The notes: generated by a model not told the origin, from the sequence alone. 43,015 nt of DNA from Zobellella denitrificans (GCF_002237365.1 NZ_NMUO01000023.1:1-43015); one strand, 5' to 3'. Numbered from the stretch's first letter, positions 10,226-19,093 are shown. Numbers and translations: made by a program.

Positions 10226-10337
10226 GCGAGGAAATGGAAGTTGGCGACAAAGGAAGACAAAGATATGCATCCGGGGGATTAGTCGGCGGCTTTATCAGGA
10301 AATGTGCAAATAAAGTGGCACCGCCGCAGGCCGCAAC

Positions 10338-10367
10338 AAAAAAACGCAGCCCGGGCTGCGTTTTTTT
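10338..10367 (-). terminator. Intrinsic terminator of rnpB (symmetric)
   Basis: CGCAGCCCGGGCTGCG (10345-10360) is a perfect palindrome flanked by seven A on the left and seven T on the right. It can therefore terminate in either direction. It lies about ten bases after the rnpB 3' end and insulates the mra promoter from rnpB transcription. Confidence 0.9.
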
Positions 10368-10377
10368 AAAAAATAAT

Positions 10378-10760
<383 letters not shown>

Positions 10761-10766
10761 GGGCGG

Positions 10767-10772
10767 AGTGTA
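10767..10772 (-). promoter_or_regulatory. Candidate -10 element of rnpB
   Basis: On the minus strand TACACT (10772-10767) precedes the RNA 5' end by seven bases and is followed by a GC-rich discriminator, as expected for a strong, growth-regulated stable-RNA promoter. The -35 is weak: CTGGCA with an 18-bp spacer is the best match. Confidence 0.5.
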
Positions 10773-10801
10773 CACCAGTCCCCGCACCGATGCCAGCAGC
10801 C

Positions 10802-11641
10802 TTATTCCAGGTGATCCAGCCCGTATTTATACAGGGCGTTCTTCTTGACGCCGTGGATCTCGGCGGTCAGCGCCGCCGCCTTCTTCAGGGGCAGCTCGGC
10901 CCGCAGCAGCGCCAGGGTGCGCAGGGCCTCGGCCGGCAGGGCATCGCCGTCGGGCCTGTGACCTGCCACCATCAGTACGATCTCCCCCCGGCTGCGGTTG
11001 TCATCCTGGCGCAGCCACGCCAGCATCTCCCCGGCCGGCAGGCTGTGGATGCTCTCGAAGGTCTTGGTCAGCTCGCGGGCCACCACCAGGCGCCGCGCCT
11101 CTCCCATCACCGAGATGATGGCCTCGACCGTGTCGAGCAGGCGACGGGGTGACTCGTAGAACACCAGGGTACGGCCCTCGTCCCTCAGGCTTTCCAGCTT
11201 GTCGAGGCGAGCCTTGTCCTTGGCCGGCAGAAATCCTTCGAACGCGAAACGATCGGTGGGCAGGCCGGCGGCCGACAGGGCGGTGATGGCCGCGCAGGGT
11301 CCGGGCAGGGCGATGACCTGGACACCGGCTTCGCGACAGTGGTTGACCAGGTGATAACCGGGATCGCTGATAAGCGGCGTGCCCGCATCGGACACCAGGG
11401 CGATGCTCTGGCCATTCAGCAGGCGCCCGACCAGTTGTTCCGCCTTGTGCTGTTCATTGTGATCATGCAGCGCCCAGGTCGGCGTACTAATCTGGTAATG
11501 GGACAGCAGCTTGGCGGTGTGGCGGGTATCCTCACAGGCGATAAGATCAACCCGTTGCAATGTTTCCAGGGCGCGCTGGCTGATATCATTCAGGTTGCCG
11601 ATGGGGGTGGGCACAATATAAAGTGCGGCCGCTTGGCTCAT
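10802..11641 (-). CDS. rsmI: 16S rRNA (cytidine(1402)-2'-O)-methyltransferase RsmI
   Basis: RsmI methylates the 2'-OH of C1402 in 16S rRNA with SAM. The 279-residue protein begins [16 protein letters not shown], then shows the tetrapyrrole-methylase-type fold signatures [27 protein letters not shown] and [19 protein letters not shown], and a C-terminal HTH-like tail. It is divergent from lpoA across a 78-bp gap, the same arrangement as yraL-yraM in E. coli. Confidence 0.96.
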   Translation of the reverse strand: MSQAAALYIVPTPIGNLNDISQRALETLQRVDLIACEDTRHTAKLLSHYQISTPTWALHDHNEQHKAEQLVGRLLNGQSIALVSDAGTPLISDPGYHLVNHCREAGVQVIALPGPCAAITALSAAGLPTDRFAFEGFLPAKDKARLDKLESLRDEGRTLVFYESPRRLLDTVEAIISVMGEARRLVVARELTKTFESIHSLPAGEMLAWLRQDDNRSRGEIVLMVAGHRPDGDALPAEALRTLALLRAELPLKKAAALTAEIHGVKKNALYKYGLDHLE

Positions 11642-11661
11642 GGGAACTCCTGTGCAAGCAA

Positions 11662-11690
11662 TTGTTTCACCGTCCTGGCCCTATTACACT
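11662..11690 (+). promoter_or_regulatory. Predicted lpoA promoter
   Basis: TTGTTT (11662-11667) and TACACT (11685-11690) are separated by 17 bp in the short divergent gap between rsmI and lpoA. Each hexamer matches consensus at four of six positions, so this is a moderate prediction. The start would fall about 22 bases before the lpoA ATG. Confidence 0.45.
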
Positions 11691-11719
11691 TAGGACCAGA
11701 ATGACACAGCTTGGGATAA

Positions 11720-13540
11720 ATGGGATTGGCGACACAATATCAACGCGACAGTGTAACACGACTGCTGTGCACCCTGGTGCTTTCCTCCGTCCTGATGGCC
11801 TGCGGCAGCGGTATGCTGCAGCCAAAGGAACCGCCGCCGCCGGCGCCGGACATGTTCAGCCTGGTCGACCGGCCGGCCGACCAGTATCAGGACTTTGCCG
11901 AGCGCGCACCCGAGCCGGACGCCTTCAGTTGGCGGGTACTGGCGATACGCGCGGCCCTGCAGCAGGGGGACGGCGCCACCGCGGGCCAGCAGCTGGACCT
12001 GCTGCGCCGCCAGGCCTCCCCCCAGCAGCAGGCCACCCTGGTGCTGCTGGAAGGCGCCCTGGCGCTGACCCAGGATAATCCGGAAGCGGCCCTGCAGCTG
12101 CTGGGGCCCCTCGACAGCAGCCAGCTTACCCGCAGCGGCACCATCTATTACCTGCTGCTGCAAGCCAACGCCCTGGAACAGCGGCAACAACCGCTGGAAG
12201 CCGCCAAGGCGCTGATCGAGCGGCAGGAGCTGCTCGGCGGCGGGGATCGGGAGGCCAACCGCGAGCATATCCATCGCCTGCTGCAACCCCTTTCGCCCCA
12301 GAGCCTGCGCCAGGCCCAGGGTCCGGGCAACAGCGACCAGGCCAACGGCTGGTTCCGGCTGATGGCCATCCTCAACAACAGCAACCTGCAGCCGGCGCAA
12401 CGGCAGTGGCAACTGCAATCCTGGCGGACCGCCTATCCGGATCATCCCGGCCAGGCCTACCTGGCCGGCGCCCCGGCGGAGCAGCTCGCCACCAGCGCCT
12501 ACCAGCCCGCCCATATCGCCGTGTTGCTGCCGCTGTCGGGCCGCCTGGCGGAGCAGGCCGACGCCATCCGCAACGGCATCCTGAGCGCCCACCAGGGCCA
12601 GGGCTCGCGCCTCAGCTTCTTCGACACCAACGGTCGTGACATGGCCGGCCTCTACCAGCAGGTGCAGCAGGCCGGCGCCGACTTCATCCTGGGCCCCCTG
12701 CTCAAGGAAGAGGTCGAGGCCCTGCTCGAGCTGGATCCGGCCATGCCGGTGCTGGCCCTCAATCTGCCCGCCTACCAGCCGGGCCTGCCGCACTTCTACT
12801 ACTTCGCCCTGTCACCGGAGGCGGAAGCCGCCGAGGCCGCCCGCCACATGTGGGACCAGGGCCATCGCCAGCCCCTGGTGTTCGCCCCCAACAACGAACT
12901 GGGCCGCCGGGTCGCCACCGAGTTCGGCCAGAGCTGGCAGCAGCAGAGCGGTCGCCCCGCCATTCTGGCCTACTTCGCCGGTCAGGGTTCGATAGAGTCG
13001 GACGTGCGCCGCGCCCTGGCCAGCACCGGCCCCCCGCCCCCGGCCGCCGCCGGTGTTATCCAACCCCTCGGCGACGGCGCCTGGACCGGTGCGCCGGAGC
13101 CCATCGACTCGGTATTCATGGTGACCAACGCCACCGAAACCCGGGTGATACTGCCCTACTTCGATTTCGTGCGCGACAGCCGGGCCGCCCGCCTGCCCAC
13201 CTACGTCACCTCCCGCAGCTATGTGCCGGACGACGAGGCGCCCATGAGCGAACTCAACGGTCTGCAACTGGCCGACATGCCCTGGATCTTCGATGGGGCG
13301 CCGCAACTCAGGGAGGAGGTGGAAAGCCTGTGGCCCAATGCCGGCATCAGTTGGCAGCGGCTGTTCGCCTTCGGCTACGATGCCCTGGCCCTGATTCCGC
13401 AGTTGACCCAGCTGCGCCAGGGAGCCCCCGCCGTGCCGGCCCTGACCGGCGAGCTGTCGGTGTCGCCCCAGGGGGTGCTGCAGCGCCGCCTGCAATGGAT
13501 GGAATACCGCAATGGCACCTGGCTACCCGACGGGAACTAG
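11720..13540 (+). CDS. lpoA: Penicillin-binding protein activator LpoA
   Basis: LpoA is an outer-membrane lipoprotein that reaches through the periplasm to stimulate the transpeptidase of PBP1a. The 606-residue protein has a short signal peptide with a lipobox LMAC (C28). An N-terminal alpha-helical TPR-like half extends to about residue 255, followed by a periplasmic-binding-protein-like half starting at HIAVLLPLSGRLAEQADAIR. Two-domain architecture, length and the lpoA-yraN-diaA-dolP order match E. coli YraM. The mature N-terminus is followed by a proline-rich stretch (KEPPPPAPD), typical of a lipoprotein tether. No strong ribosome-binding site precedes the ATG. Confidence 0.94.
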   Translation: MGLATQYQRDSVTRLLCTLVLSSVLMACGSGMLQPKEPPPPAPDMFSLVDRPADQYQDFAERAPEPDAFSWRVLAIRAALQQGDGATAGQQLDLLRRQASPQQQATLVLLEGALALTQDNPEAALQLLGPLDSSQLTRSGTIYYLLLQANALEQRQQPLEAAKALIERQELLGGGDREANREHIHRLLQPLSPQSLRQAQGPGNSDQANGWFRLMAILNNSNLQPAQRQWQLQSWRTAYPDHPGQAYLAGAPAEQLATSAYQPAHIAVLLPLSGRLAEQADAIRNGILSAHQGQGSRLSFFDTNGRDMAGLYQQVQQAGADFILGPLLKEEVEALLELDPAMPVLALNLPAYQPGLPHFYYFALSPEAEAAEAARHMWDQGHRQPLVFAPNNELGRRVATEFGQSWQQQSGRPAILAYFAGQGSIESDVRRALASTGPPPPAAAGVIQPLGDGAWTGAPEPIDSVFMVTNATETRVILPYFDFVRDSRAARLPTYVTSRSYVPDDEAPMSELNGLQLADMPWIFDGAPQLREEVESLWPNAGISWQRLFAFGYDALALIPQLTQLRQGAPAVPALTGELSVSPQGVLQRRLQWMEYRNGTWLPDGN

Positions 13541-13877
13541 CCGGGCCCGGGGCGAGCAGTTCGAGCGCCGGGCCGAGCAATTCCTGCTCGGCCAGGGGCT
13601 CTGCCTGGTGGCGCGCAACTACCAGTGCAAGCTCGGGGAAATCGATCTGGTGATGCGTACCGGTACCACCCTGGTGTTCGTGGAGGTACGCTATCGCCGG
13701 AGCAACCACTACGGCGGTGCCCTCGCCTCGGTCACCGCCACCAAGCAGCAGCGGCTGCGCCGGGCCGCCCTCAGTTACTTGCAGTCTCAGGGGTTGAACG
13801 AATCCCGCCAGTCCTGTCGTTTCGATCTGATCGCCTGCGACGGCAGCCATATCGACTGGATCCCCAACGCCTTTTAA
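13512..13877 (+). CDS. yraN: YraN family protein (UPF0102)
   Basis: A 121-residue protein of the YraN family, whose biochemical role is not settled; the fold is of the restriction-endonuclease-like type. Visible signatures are [12 protein letters not shown] near the N-terminus and LGEIDLVM followed by FVEVRYR, the D...ExR arrangement shared with that fold. The ATG lies inside the end of lpoA (29-bp overlap), so it is coupled to lpoA. An AAGGAG overlapping its own stop serves the next gene, diaA. Nuclease activity is inferred from family resemblance only. Confidence 0.92.
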   Translation: MAPGYPTGTSRARGEQFERRAEQFLLGQGLCLVARNYQCKLGEIDLVMRTGTTLVFVEVRYRRSNHYGGALASVTATKQQRLRRAALSYLQSQGLNESRQSCRFDLIACDGSHIDWIPNAF

Positions 13878-13885
13878 GGAGTCCC

Positions 13886-14476
13886 ATGCAGGAAGAAATC
13901 AAAGCCAGCTTTACCGAAAGCATCCAGACCAAGATCGCCGCCGCCGAGGCGCTGCCCGACGACATACTCGCGGCCGCCCAGATGATGGTGATGTGCCTGC
14001 TCAACGGCCACAAGCTGCTGGTCTGCGGCAACGGCGGCTCCAACGCCCTGGCCCAGCTGTTCGTGAGCGAGCTTATCAACCGTTACGAAACCGAGCGCCC
14101 GGCCCTGCCCGCCCTCTGCCTGACCCTGGACACCAGCAGCATCAGTGCCATCTCGGTGGATCAGCACTTCGACGAGGCCTATGCCCGCCAGATCCGGGCC
14201 CTGGGCCAGGCCGGCGACGTGCTGGTGGTGATCTCCACCAGCGGCCACAGCCGCAACCTGATCAAGGCGGCGGAGGCGGCCCTGAGCCGGGACATGACCA
14301 TAGTGGCCCTGAGCGGCGGTGACGGCGGCGAGCTGGCCGGCCTGCTCGGCCCCAACGACGTGGAGATCCGGGTACCCGCCCTGCGCGCGCCCCGCATTCA
14401 CGAGGTCAACCTGCTGACCCTGCATTGCCTGTGCGATCTTATCGATCGCACCCTCTTTCCCAAACAGGAGGATTGA
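13886..14476 (+). CDS. diaA: DnaA initiator-associating protein DiaA
   Basis: DiaA is a SIS-domain protein that binds DnaA and promotes its ordered assembly at oriC. The 196 residues contain the sugar-isomerase-type loop [13 protein letters not shown] at about 49-61 and [12 protein letters not shown] in the second half. It resembles GmhA (sedoheptulose-7-phosphate isomerase), but the neighbours and length fit DiaA. The open frame runs further upstream inside yraN, but the ATG at 13886 is preceded by AAGGAG at good spacing and gives the usual N-terminus, MQEEIKASF. Confidence 0.92.
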   Translation: MQEEIKASFTESIQTKIAAAEALPDDILAAAQMMVMCLLNGHKLLVCGNGGSNALAQLFVSELINRYETERPALPALCLTLDTSSISAISVDQHFDEAYARQIRALGQAGDVLVVISTSGHSRNLIKAAEAALSRDMTIVALSGGDGGELAGLLGPNDVEIRVPALRAPRIHEVNLLTLHCLCDLIDRTLFPKQED

Positions 14477-14478
14477 CC

Positions 14479-15057
14479 ATGAAAGCTCGACTCTTGCTGT
14501 GCTTCGGCACCGCCGTACTGCTGCAGGGCTGTGCCGGCGTCATGGTGGCCGGTGCCGGTACCGGTGTCGGTGCGGCAGTCGATCGCCGGCCGGTATCGAC
14601 CCAGGTCAGCGACCAGGCCATCGACATGCGCGCCCTGCACCGCCTGGGTGAAACCAAGCCGTTGTGGGACGACAGCCGGCTGGCGGTGGTCACCACCAAT
14701 GCCAAGACCCTGATGATCGGCCAGACGCCCACCGAGGAATACCGGCGCCAGGCGGAAGAGATCGTCAGGGGCGTGCCCGGCGTGGCCGAGGTCTACAACG
14801 AGGTCCGCCTGGGGCAGCCCCTTTCGCTGGCGGCGCGGAGCCAGGACACCTGGCTGACCTCCAAGGTCAAGAGCACCCTGCTGGCGGAAAAGAACATCGA
14901 CGGCACCAAGATCAAGGTGGTCACCGAAAATTCGGAGGTCTTCCTGATCGGCCTGGTCACCCAGAAGGAAGCGGACATAGCGGTGCAACTGACCCGCAGT
15001 ATCAGTGGCGTGGCCCGGGTTATCACCGTCTTCGAATTTATCCAGGCCGCGCCCTGA
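14479..15057 (+). CDS. dolP: Outer-membrane lipoprotein DolP (YraP), two BON domains
   Basis: DolP is a division- and outer-membrane-associated lipoprotein that supports outer-membrane integrity. The 192-residue protein has a signal peptide ending in a lipobox LLQGC (C18), a glycine-rich linker, and two BON domains (about 50-115 and 125-190) with VPGVAEVYNEV and ISGVARVITVFE as their ends. I start at ATG 14479, two bases after the diaA stop with AGGAGG upstream. The longer upstream frame would bury the signal peptide. A bidirectional terminator follows. I saw no sigma-E-type promoter in front of it, although yraP is sigma-E-regulated in E. coli. Confidence 0.94.
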   Translation: MKARLLLCFGTAVLLQGCAGVMVAGAGTGVGAAVDRRPVSTQVSDQAIDMRALHRLGETKPLWDDSRLAVVTTNAKTLMIGQTPTEEYRRQAEEIVRGVPGVAEVYNEVRLGQPLSLAARSQDTWLTSKVKSTLLAEKNIDGTKIKVVTENSEVFLIGLVTQKEADIAVQLTRSISGVARVITVFEFIQAAP

Positions 15058-15070
15058 TATCGGCCCCGGT

Positions 15071-15102
15071 AAAAAAACGCAGCCTGATGGCTGCGTTTTT
15101 TT
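15071..15102. terminator. Bidirectional terminator between dolP and sspB
   Basis: AAAAAAACGCAGCC / GGCTGCGTTTTTTT form a perfect stem around the loop TGAT. A and T tracts on the two sides let it end dolP (rightward) and sspB (leftward). The sspB stop codon lies within the tract. The stem is nearly identical to that of the rnpB terminator. Confidence 0.92.
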
Positions 15103-15544
15103 ATTTGATCACCCGAAGGTTGGGCTTGCCCTTCTTGCCACTGGATGGCTGGGCCTCCCCCATTTCCGGCGGGGTGGCTTCGTCCTCCTGGGGGGCGCTG
15201 GCCGCGGCCAGCCATTCCTCATAGGCCGGCTCCGGCGGGAAAAAGGTGCCGGCGCCGTTTTCCCGGGCCTGGATGGCGACGATGGCCGCCAGCGGAATAT
15301 AGACCTGGAAGGGAGAACCGCCGAAGCGGGCATTGAAACTGACCGCCTCGTTGTCCATCTGCAGCCCCACCACCGCCTGCGGGGCGATACTCAGCACTAT
15401 CTGACCGTCCTTGACATACTGCCGGGGCACCATGGTGTGGGGCACCTCCGCATTCACCAGCAGGTGCGGCGTCAGCTCGTTGTCCAGCAGCCAGTCATAG
15501 AAGGCACGCAGCAGATAGGGCCGGCTGGGCGTCATCTGGTCCAT
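15101..15544 (-). CDS. sspB: ClpXP protease specificity-enhancing factor SspB
   Basis: SspB is the adaptor that delivers ssrA-tagged proteins, and the RseA fragment released in the sigma-E cascade, to ClpXP. The 147 residues have the structured part MTPSRPYLLRAFYDWLLDNE to about residue 110, a flexible acidic and proline-rich linker, and a short C-terminal tail GKPNLRVIK, the ClpX-docking peptide (LRVIK-type). The ATG at 15544 is two bases past the sspA stop. The TAA overlaps the terminator tract. Confidence 0.96.
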   Translation of the reverse strand: MDQMTPSRPYLLRAFYDWLLDNELTPHLLVNAEVPHTMVPRQYVKDGQIVLSIAPQAVVGLQMDNEAVSFNARFGGSPFQVYIPLAAIVAIQARENGAGTFFPPEPAYEEWLAAASAPQEDEATPPEMGEAQPSSGKKGKPNLRVIK

Positions 15545-15546
15545 GG

Positions 15547-16176
15547 TTATACCTTGCCGCCGATATCGCGCTCGGCCTCGGTCAGGGACGCCTGGAAGGA
15601 CTCCCGCTCGAACAACCGGATCATGTAGGCCTTGATTTCCTTGGCGCCGCGCCCGGACAGCTCTATCCCCAGGGAGGGCAGCCGCCACAGCAGGGGCGCC
15701 ATGTAGCAATCCACCAGGCTGAACTCCTCGCTCATGAAGTAGGGATACTCGGCGAACACCGGGGCGATGGCCAGCAGCGCCTCGCGCAGCTCCTTGCGGG
15801 CCTCTTCCGCCCGATCGCCGCGCTGGATGCGCTCGACCAGGGAATACCAGTCCTGCTCGATGCGATGCATCATCAACCGGCTGTTGCCCCTGGCCACCGG
15901 ATACACCGGCATCAGGGGCGGATGGGGAAAGCGCTCGTCCAGGTACTCCATGATAATGCGAGACTCGTAAAGCACCAGTTCCCGATCGACCAGGGTCGGC
16001 ACTGTGCCGTAGGGGTTCAGCTCCAGCATGTCCTCGGGCAGGCTGCCAGGCTCGACCTGGCTGATCTCCACACTGACCCCTTTCTCCGCCAGGACGATAC
16101 GCGCCTGGTGGCTGTAGATGTCGTCAGCACCTGAAAACAACGTCATGATGGAACGCTTGTTGGCCGCAACTGCCAT
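15547..16176 (-). CDS. sspA: Stringent starvation protein A SspA
   Basis: SspA is a glutathione-S-transferase-fold protein that binds RNA polymerase and alters promoter choice under starvation and acid stress. The 209 residues begin MAVAANKRSIMTLFSGADD, almost as in E. coli, with RIVLAEKGVSVEI and the strongly conserved FPHPPLMPVYPVARG segment. It forms a two-gene unit with sspB (two-base gap) and lies downstream of petABC in the same direction. GGAGG sits just upstream of the ATG. Confidence 0.97.
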   Translation of the reverse strand: MAVAANKRSIMTLFSGADDIYSHQARIVLAEKGVSVEISQVEPGSLPEDMLELNPYGTVPTLVDRELVLYESRIIMEYLDERFPHPPLMPVYPVARGNSRLMMHRIEQDWYSLVERIQRGDRAEEARKELREALLAIAPVFAEYPYFMSEEFSLVDCYMAPLLWRLPSLGIELSGRGAKEIKAYMIRLFERESFQASLTEAERDIGGKV

Positions 16177-16204
16177 TGAATCCTCCGCAGATCATAAATG
16201 GGAA

Positions 16205-16235
16205 CGGCAATGGAAGCATGTTAGCCCCATTGCCG
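16205..16235 (-). terminator. Hairpin between petC and sspA
   Basis: CGGCAATGG (16205-16213) and CCATTGCCG (16227-16235) form a perfect 9-bp stem with a 13-nt loop. In the leftward direction it is followed by TTCCCATTT, an imperfect U tract, so it may only partly terminate petABC. A second small palindrome, TAGACA-A-TGTCTA (16251-16263), abuts the petC stop. Confidence 0.45.
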
Positions 16236-16264
16236 CTCCCCTGTTTAGCTTAGACAATGTCTAA

Positions 16265-16999
16265 TCAGTGTACGTCACGCCAATATTCTTTCTTCAGCAG
16301 ATACGCAAAGACGAAGAAGATGGCCAGGAAACCCAGCACCCAGTAGCCCAGGCGCTGACGTTCCAGTTTCATCGGCTCGCCGGAGTACACCAGGAAGTTG
16401 ACGATATCCAGCACGGCGTGATCGTATTCTTCCGCCGTCATCTCGCCGTTGCCATCGGCCTTGATGCCGACCGGGGTTTCCACCTCATGGCCATCGACCA
16501 TGCGGGTCACGGTTTCCAGCCGGGCGCTGCCCTGCAGCGGTTCCAGCACGTGAGGCATGCCCACGGACGGGAACACCAGGTTGTTCACACCGAAGGGACG
16601 GCTGTCGTCCTTGTAGAAGGAACGCAGGTAAGTATAGAGCCAGTCGGCACCACGCACCCGGGCCACCAGGGTCAGGTCGGGCGGCGGCGCACCGAACCAG
16701 TTGGCGGCATCCTGTTCGGGAATGGCGCTGCGCATCAACTCACCGATGGGCGCACCGGTAAAGATCAGGTTGGCCTGCATGATGTCTTCCGGGATACCCA
16801 GATCCTCGGCCACCCGGTTGTAGCGCTGGTACTGGGTGTTGTGACAACCGGCGCAATAGTTCATGAACAGCTTGGCCCCATTCTGCAGCGAAGCCTGGTC
16901 GCGCAGATCGTAGTTGGCCTTGTCCAGCGGTACGCTGGCGCCGGCGGCCATCACCAGCGAGGGCAGCAGGGCAAAGACGGCGATGATTAACTTCTTCAT
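16265..16999 (-). CDS. petC: Ubiquinol-cytochrome c reductase, cytochrome c1 subunit
   Basis: Cytochrome c1 takes electrons from the Rieske protein and passes them to soluble cytochrome c. The 244-residue protein has a Sec signal peptide (to about residue 19, VMAA), the haem c motif CAGCH at 49-53, a GMPHV segment carrying the likely methionine ligand, and a C-terminal membrane anchor ending LLKKEYWRDVH. The start at 16999 overlaps the cytochrome b stop (ATGA). The longer open frame upstream is out-of-frame petB sequence. Confidence 0.95.
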   Translation of the reverse strand: MKKLIIAVFALLPSLVMAAGASVPLDKANYDLRDQASLQNGAKLFMNYCAGCHNTQYQRYNRVAEDLGIPEDIMQANLIFTGAPIGELMRSAIPEQDAANWFGAPPPDLTLVARVRGADWLYTYLRSFYKDDSRPFGVNNLVFPSVGMPHVLEPLQGSARLETVTRMVDGHEVETPVGIKADGNGEMTAEEYDHAVLDIVNFLVYSGEPMKLERQRLGYWVLGFLAIFFVFAYLLKKEYWRDVH

Positions 17000-18213
17000 T
17001 TGAACGTAACCCTCTCTGGCAGCGGCTTGGTTTTCTCGTTTTTGCTGTAGAAGAACAACAGGACGAAGAAGGCGAAATAGCCGAACGAACACACCTGGGC
17101 AAGCAGGGTCAGTGCCGGCGTGGACGGCAGCGCGCCCAGGATACCCAGAATGATGAAGCAGATGACGAACTGCACGATGTTCAGCAGGTGCAGCTTGCTG
17201 CGGTAGCGGAAGGAGCGCACCTTGCAGCGATCCAGCCAGGGCAGCACGAACAGCACGGCAATGGACAGCCCCATCAGGATAACGCCCATCAGCTTGTCGG
17301 GCACGGCCCGCAGGATGGCGTAGAAGGGGGTGAAGTACCACACCGGCGCGATGTGCTCGGGCGTCTTCAGGCCATTGGCCGCCTCGAAGTTGGGCGCCTC
17401 GAGGAAGTAGCCGCCGCCTTCCGGCATGAAGAAGATCACGAAGGCGAAGATGAACAGGAAGCCGGCCACGCCCACCACGTCCTTGACGGTGTAGTAGGGG
17501 TGGAAGGGGATGGCGTCTTTCGGCCAGCCGTTCTCGTCCTTGTTCTTCTTGATGTCGATGCCGTCGGGGTTGTTGGAACCCACTTCGTGCAGGGCGACGA
17601 TGTGCAGGAACACCAGCAGCACCAGCACCAGCGGCAGGGCGATGACGTGCAGCGCGAAGAAGCGGTTCAGGGTGGCGCCGGAGATAACGTAGTCACCGCG
17701 GATCCACAGGGTCAGATCGTCGCCGATCACCGGGATGGCCCCGAACAGGGAGATGATGACCTGGGCCCCCCAGAAGGACATCTGGCCCCAGGGCAGCAGG
17801 TAGCCCATGAAGGCTTCCGCCATCAGCACCAGGAAGATCAGCATGCCGAAGATCCACAGCAGCTCGCGCGGCTTCTGGTAGGAACCGTAGATCAGGCCGC
17901 GGAACATGTGCAGGTAGACCACCACGAAGAAGGCGGAGGCCCCGGTGGAGTGCATGTAACGCAGCAGCCAGCCGTACTCCACGTCGCGCATGATGTACTC
18001 GATGGAGGCGAAGGCGCCCTCACCGGAGGGGTTGTAGTTCATGGTCAGCCAGATGCCGGTCAGGATCTGGTTGACCAGGACCAGCATGGCCAGGGAGCCG
18101 AAGAAGTACCAGAAGTTGAAGTTTTTCGGCGCGGGATATTGACCTACATGCTTGTTGTAGGTCGCTGTCATCGGAATGCGCTCGTCGATCCAGGCTACGA
18201 GTTTACCCAGCAT
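16996..18213 (-). CDS. petB: Ubiquinol-cytochrome c reductase, cytochrome b subunit
   Basis: Cytochrome b is the membrane core of the bc1 complex, holding two haems b and both quinone sites. The 405-residue protein has about eight membrane spans and the paired haem ligands H88/H102 and H189/H204. The Qo-site motif usually written PEWY reads PVWY at 290-293 (HIAPVWYFTPF). Variation at this glutamate is known among proteobacteria, so this looks like a lineage trait rather than damage. It lies two bases after petA and overlaps petC. Confidence 0.96.
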   Translation of the reverse strand: MLGKLVAWIDERIPMTATYNKHVGQYPAPKNFNFWYFFGSLAMLVLVNQILTGIWLTMNYNPSGEGAFASIEYIMRDVEYGWLLRYMHSTGASAFFVVVYLHMFRGLIYGSYQKPRELLWIFGMLIFLVLMAEAFMGYLLPWGQMSFWGAQVIISLFGAIPVIGDDLTLWIRGDYVISGATLNRFFALHVIALPLVLVLLVFLHIVALHEVGSNNPDGIDIKKNKDENGWPKDAIPFHPYYTVKDVVGVAGFLFIFAFVIFFMPEGGGYFLEAPNFEAANGLKTPEHIAPVWYFTPFYAILRAVPDKLMGVILMGLSIAVLFVLPWLDRCKVRSFRYRSKLHLLNIVQFVICFIILGILGALPSTPALTLLAQVCSFGYFAFFVLLFFYSKNEKTKPLPERVTFK

Positions 18214-18215
18214 GG

Positions 18216-18806
18216 TTAGGCTCCTTCCTTGTCTTCACCGACCAGGATGGTGGTATCGTTGACATAGTAATAGGGGGGGATGACCAGGTTCAGCGGGGCG
18301 GGAACGCCCTGGAACACTCGTCCGGCCATGTCGAACTTGGAGCCGTGGCAGGGGCAGAAGAAACCGGCGCTCACGCCCTGTACCTGCTCACCGAAGGTGT
18401 TGGGCAGGTAGGTCGGCGAACAGCCCAGGTGGGTGCACAGGCCCACGGCCACGAACAGTTCCGGCTTGATTGAGCGATACGCGTTCTGGGCGTATTCCGG
18501 CTGCTGCGGCTCGTCGGAATTGGGATCCCGCAGCTGGTTGTCGTGCTTGGGCAGGCCATCCAGGATCTCCTGGGTCCGGCGCACGACCCATACCGGGTTG
18601 CCTCGCCACTCCACCCGGATCAACTGACCGGGTTCCATCTTGCTGACGTCTACTTCTACCGGAGCCCCGGCCGCTTTCGCCTTGGCACTGGGGTTCCACG
18701 ATGCGATAAAGGGCACTGCGGCAAAGACAGCTCCGACCCCACCCACGGCTGTGGTGGACCAGGTCAGAAATCTGCGACGGCCGGTATCAACTGGCGCATT
18801 GCTCAT
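18216..18806 (-). CDS. petA: Ubiquinol-cytochrome c reductase, Rieske iron-sulfur subunit
   Basis: The Rieske protein carries the [2Fe-2S] cluster that oxidises ubiquinol at the Qo site. The 196 residues have a twin-arginine-type N-terminus (RRRFLTW at 10-16) followed by a hydrophobic anchor. The cluster motifs CTHLGC (124-129) and CPCHGS (151-156) include ligands C124, H126, C151 and H154. The start at 18806 is chosen because GGGAGAG lies upstream at good spacing and the protein then begins just before the Tat motif; a longer frame to 18875 is open but implausible. It is the first gene of petABC. Confidence 0.95.
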   Translation of the reverse strand: MSNAPVDTGRRRFLTWSTTAVGGVGAVFAAVPFIASWNPSAKAKAAGAPVEVDVSKMEPGQLIRVEWRGNPVWVVRRTQEILDGLPKHDNQLRDPNSDEPQQPEYAQNAYRSIKPELFVAVGLCTHLGCSPTYLPNTFGEQVQGVSAGFFCPCHGSKFDMAGRVFQGVPAPLNLVIPPYYYVNDTTILVGEDKEGA

Positions 18807-18920
18807 CCAAAAACTCTCCCATTTGGTCTCCGCGCGTTTATTGTTCGTTCCATGCATTGAGCGTGCTTGTGACAACCGCGGCGGATATTATGGTTTCAAT
18901 TGCCACAAAAAAACCCCGAA

Positions 18921-18949
18921 ATTCTAAAGAAAAGCGCTGTCTTTTACAA
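18921..18949 (-). promoter_or_regulatory. Predicted petABC promoter
   Basis: On the minus strand TTGTAA (18949-18944) and TAGAAT (18926-18921, five of six to TATAAT) are spaced by exactly 17 bp. The start would fall near 18914, giving a leader of about 108 nt before petA. An inverted repeat lies further upstream at 18993-19007. Confidence 0.6.
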
Positions 18950-18992
18950 GGACGGGGAAAGGGCCGAAAAGTTGTTATTTAGCAAGATAATT

Positions 18993-19007
18993 TGTTGTAA
19001 AACAACA
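18993..19007. promoter_or_regulatory. Inverted repeat upstream of petA promoter
   Basis: TGTTGT-AAA-ACAACA is a perfect dyad with 6-bp arms in an AT-rich patch between the rpsI terminator and the petA -35. Its centre is about 85 bp before the predicted start, a typical activator position. It does not match the FNR consensus (TTGAT-N4-ATCAA), and I cannot name the regulator. Confidence 0.4.
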
Positions 19008-19044
19008 GATTATTGGTGAATTCGACCCATGGCACCCAATACAG

Positions 19045-19070
19045 AAAAGCCCGGGTGAACCCGGGCTTTT
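19045..19070 (-). terminator. Terminator of rplM-rpsI
   Basis: AAAAGCCCGGG and CCCGGGCTTTT form a perfect 11-bp stem with a 4-nt loop, 23 bases after the rpsI stop. The flanking A/T tracts are symmetric, and the leftward one (TTTT) ends the ribosomal operon before the petABC promoter region. Confidence 0.9.
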
Positions 19071-19093
19071 GATATACAAAACTGCAATCCCAA

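Noticed and set aside
13625-13885. An upstream-extended start for diaA
   Set aside because: The extension reads yraN out of frame, while ATG 13886 has a ribosome-binding site and the family N-terminus.
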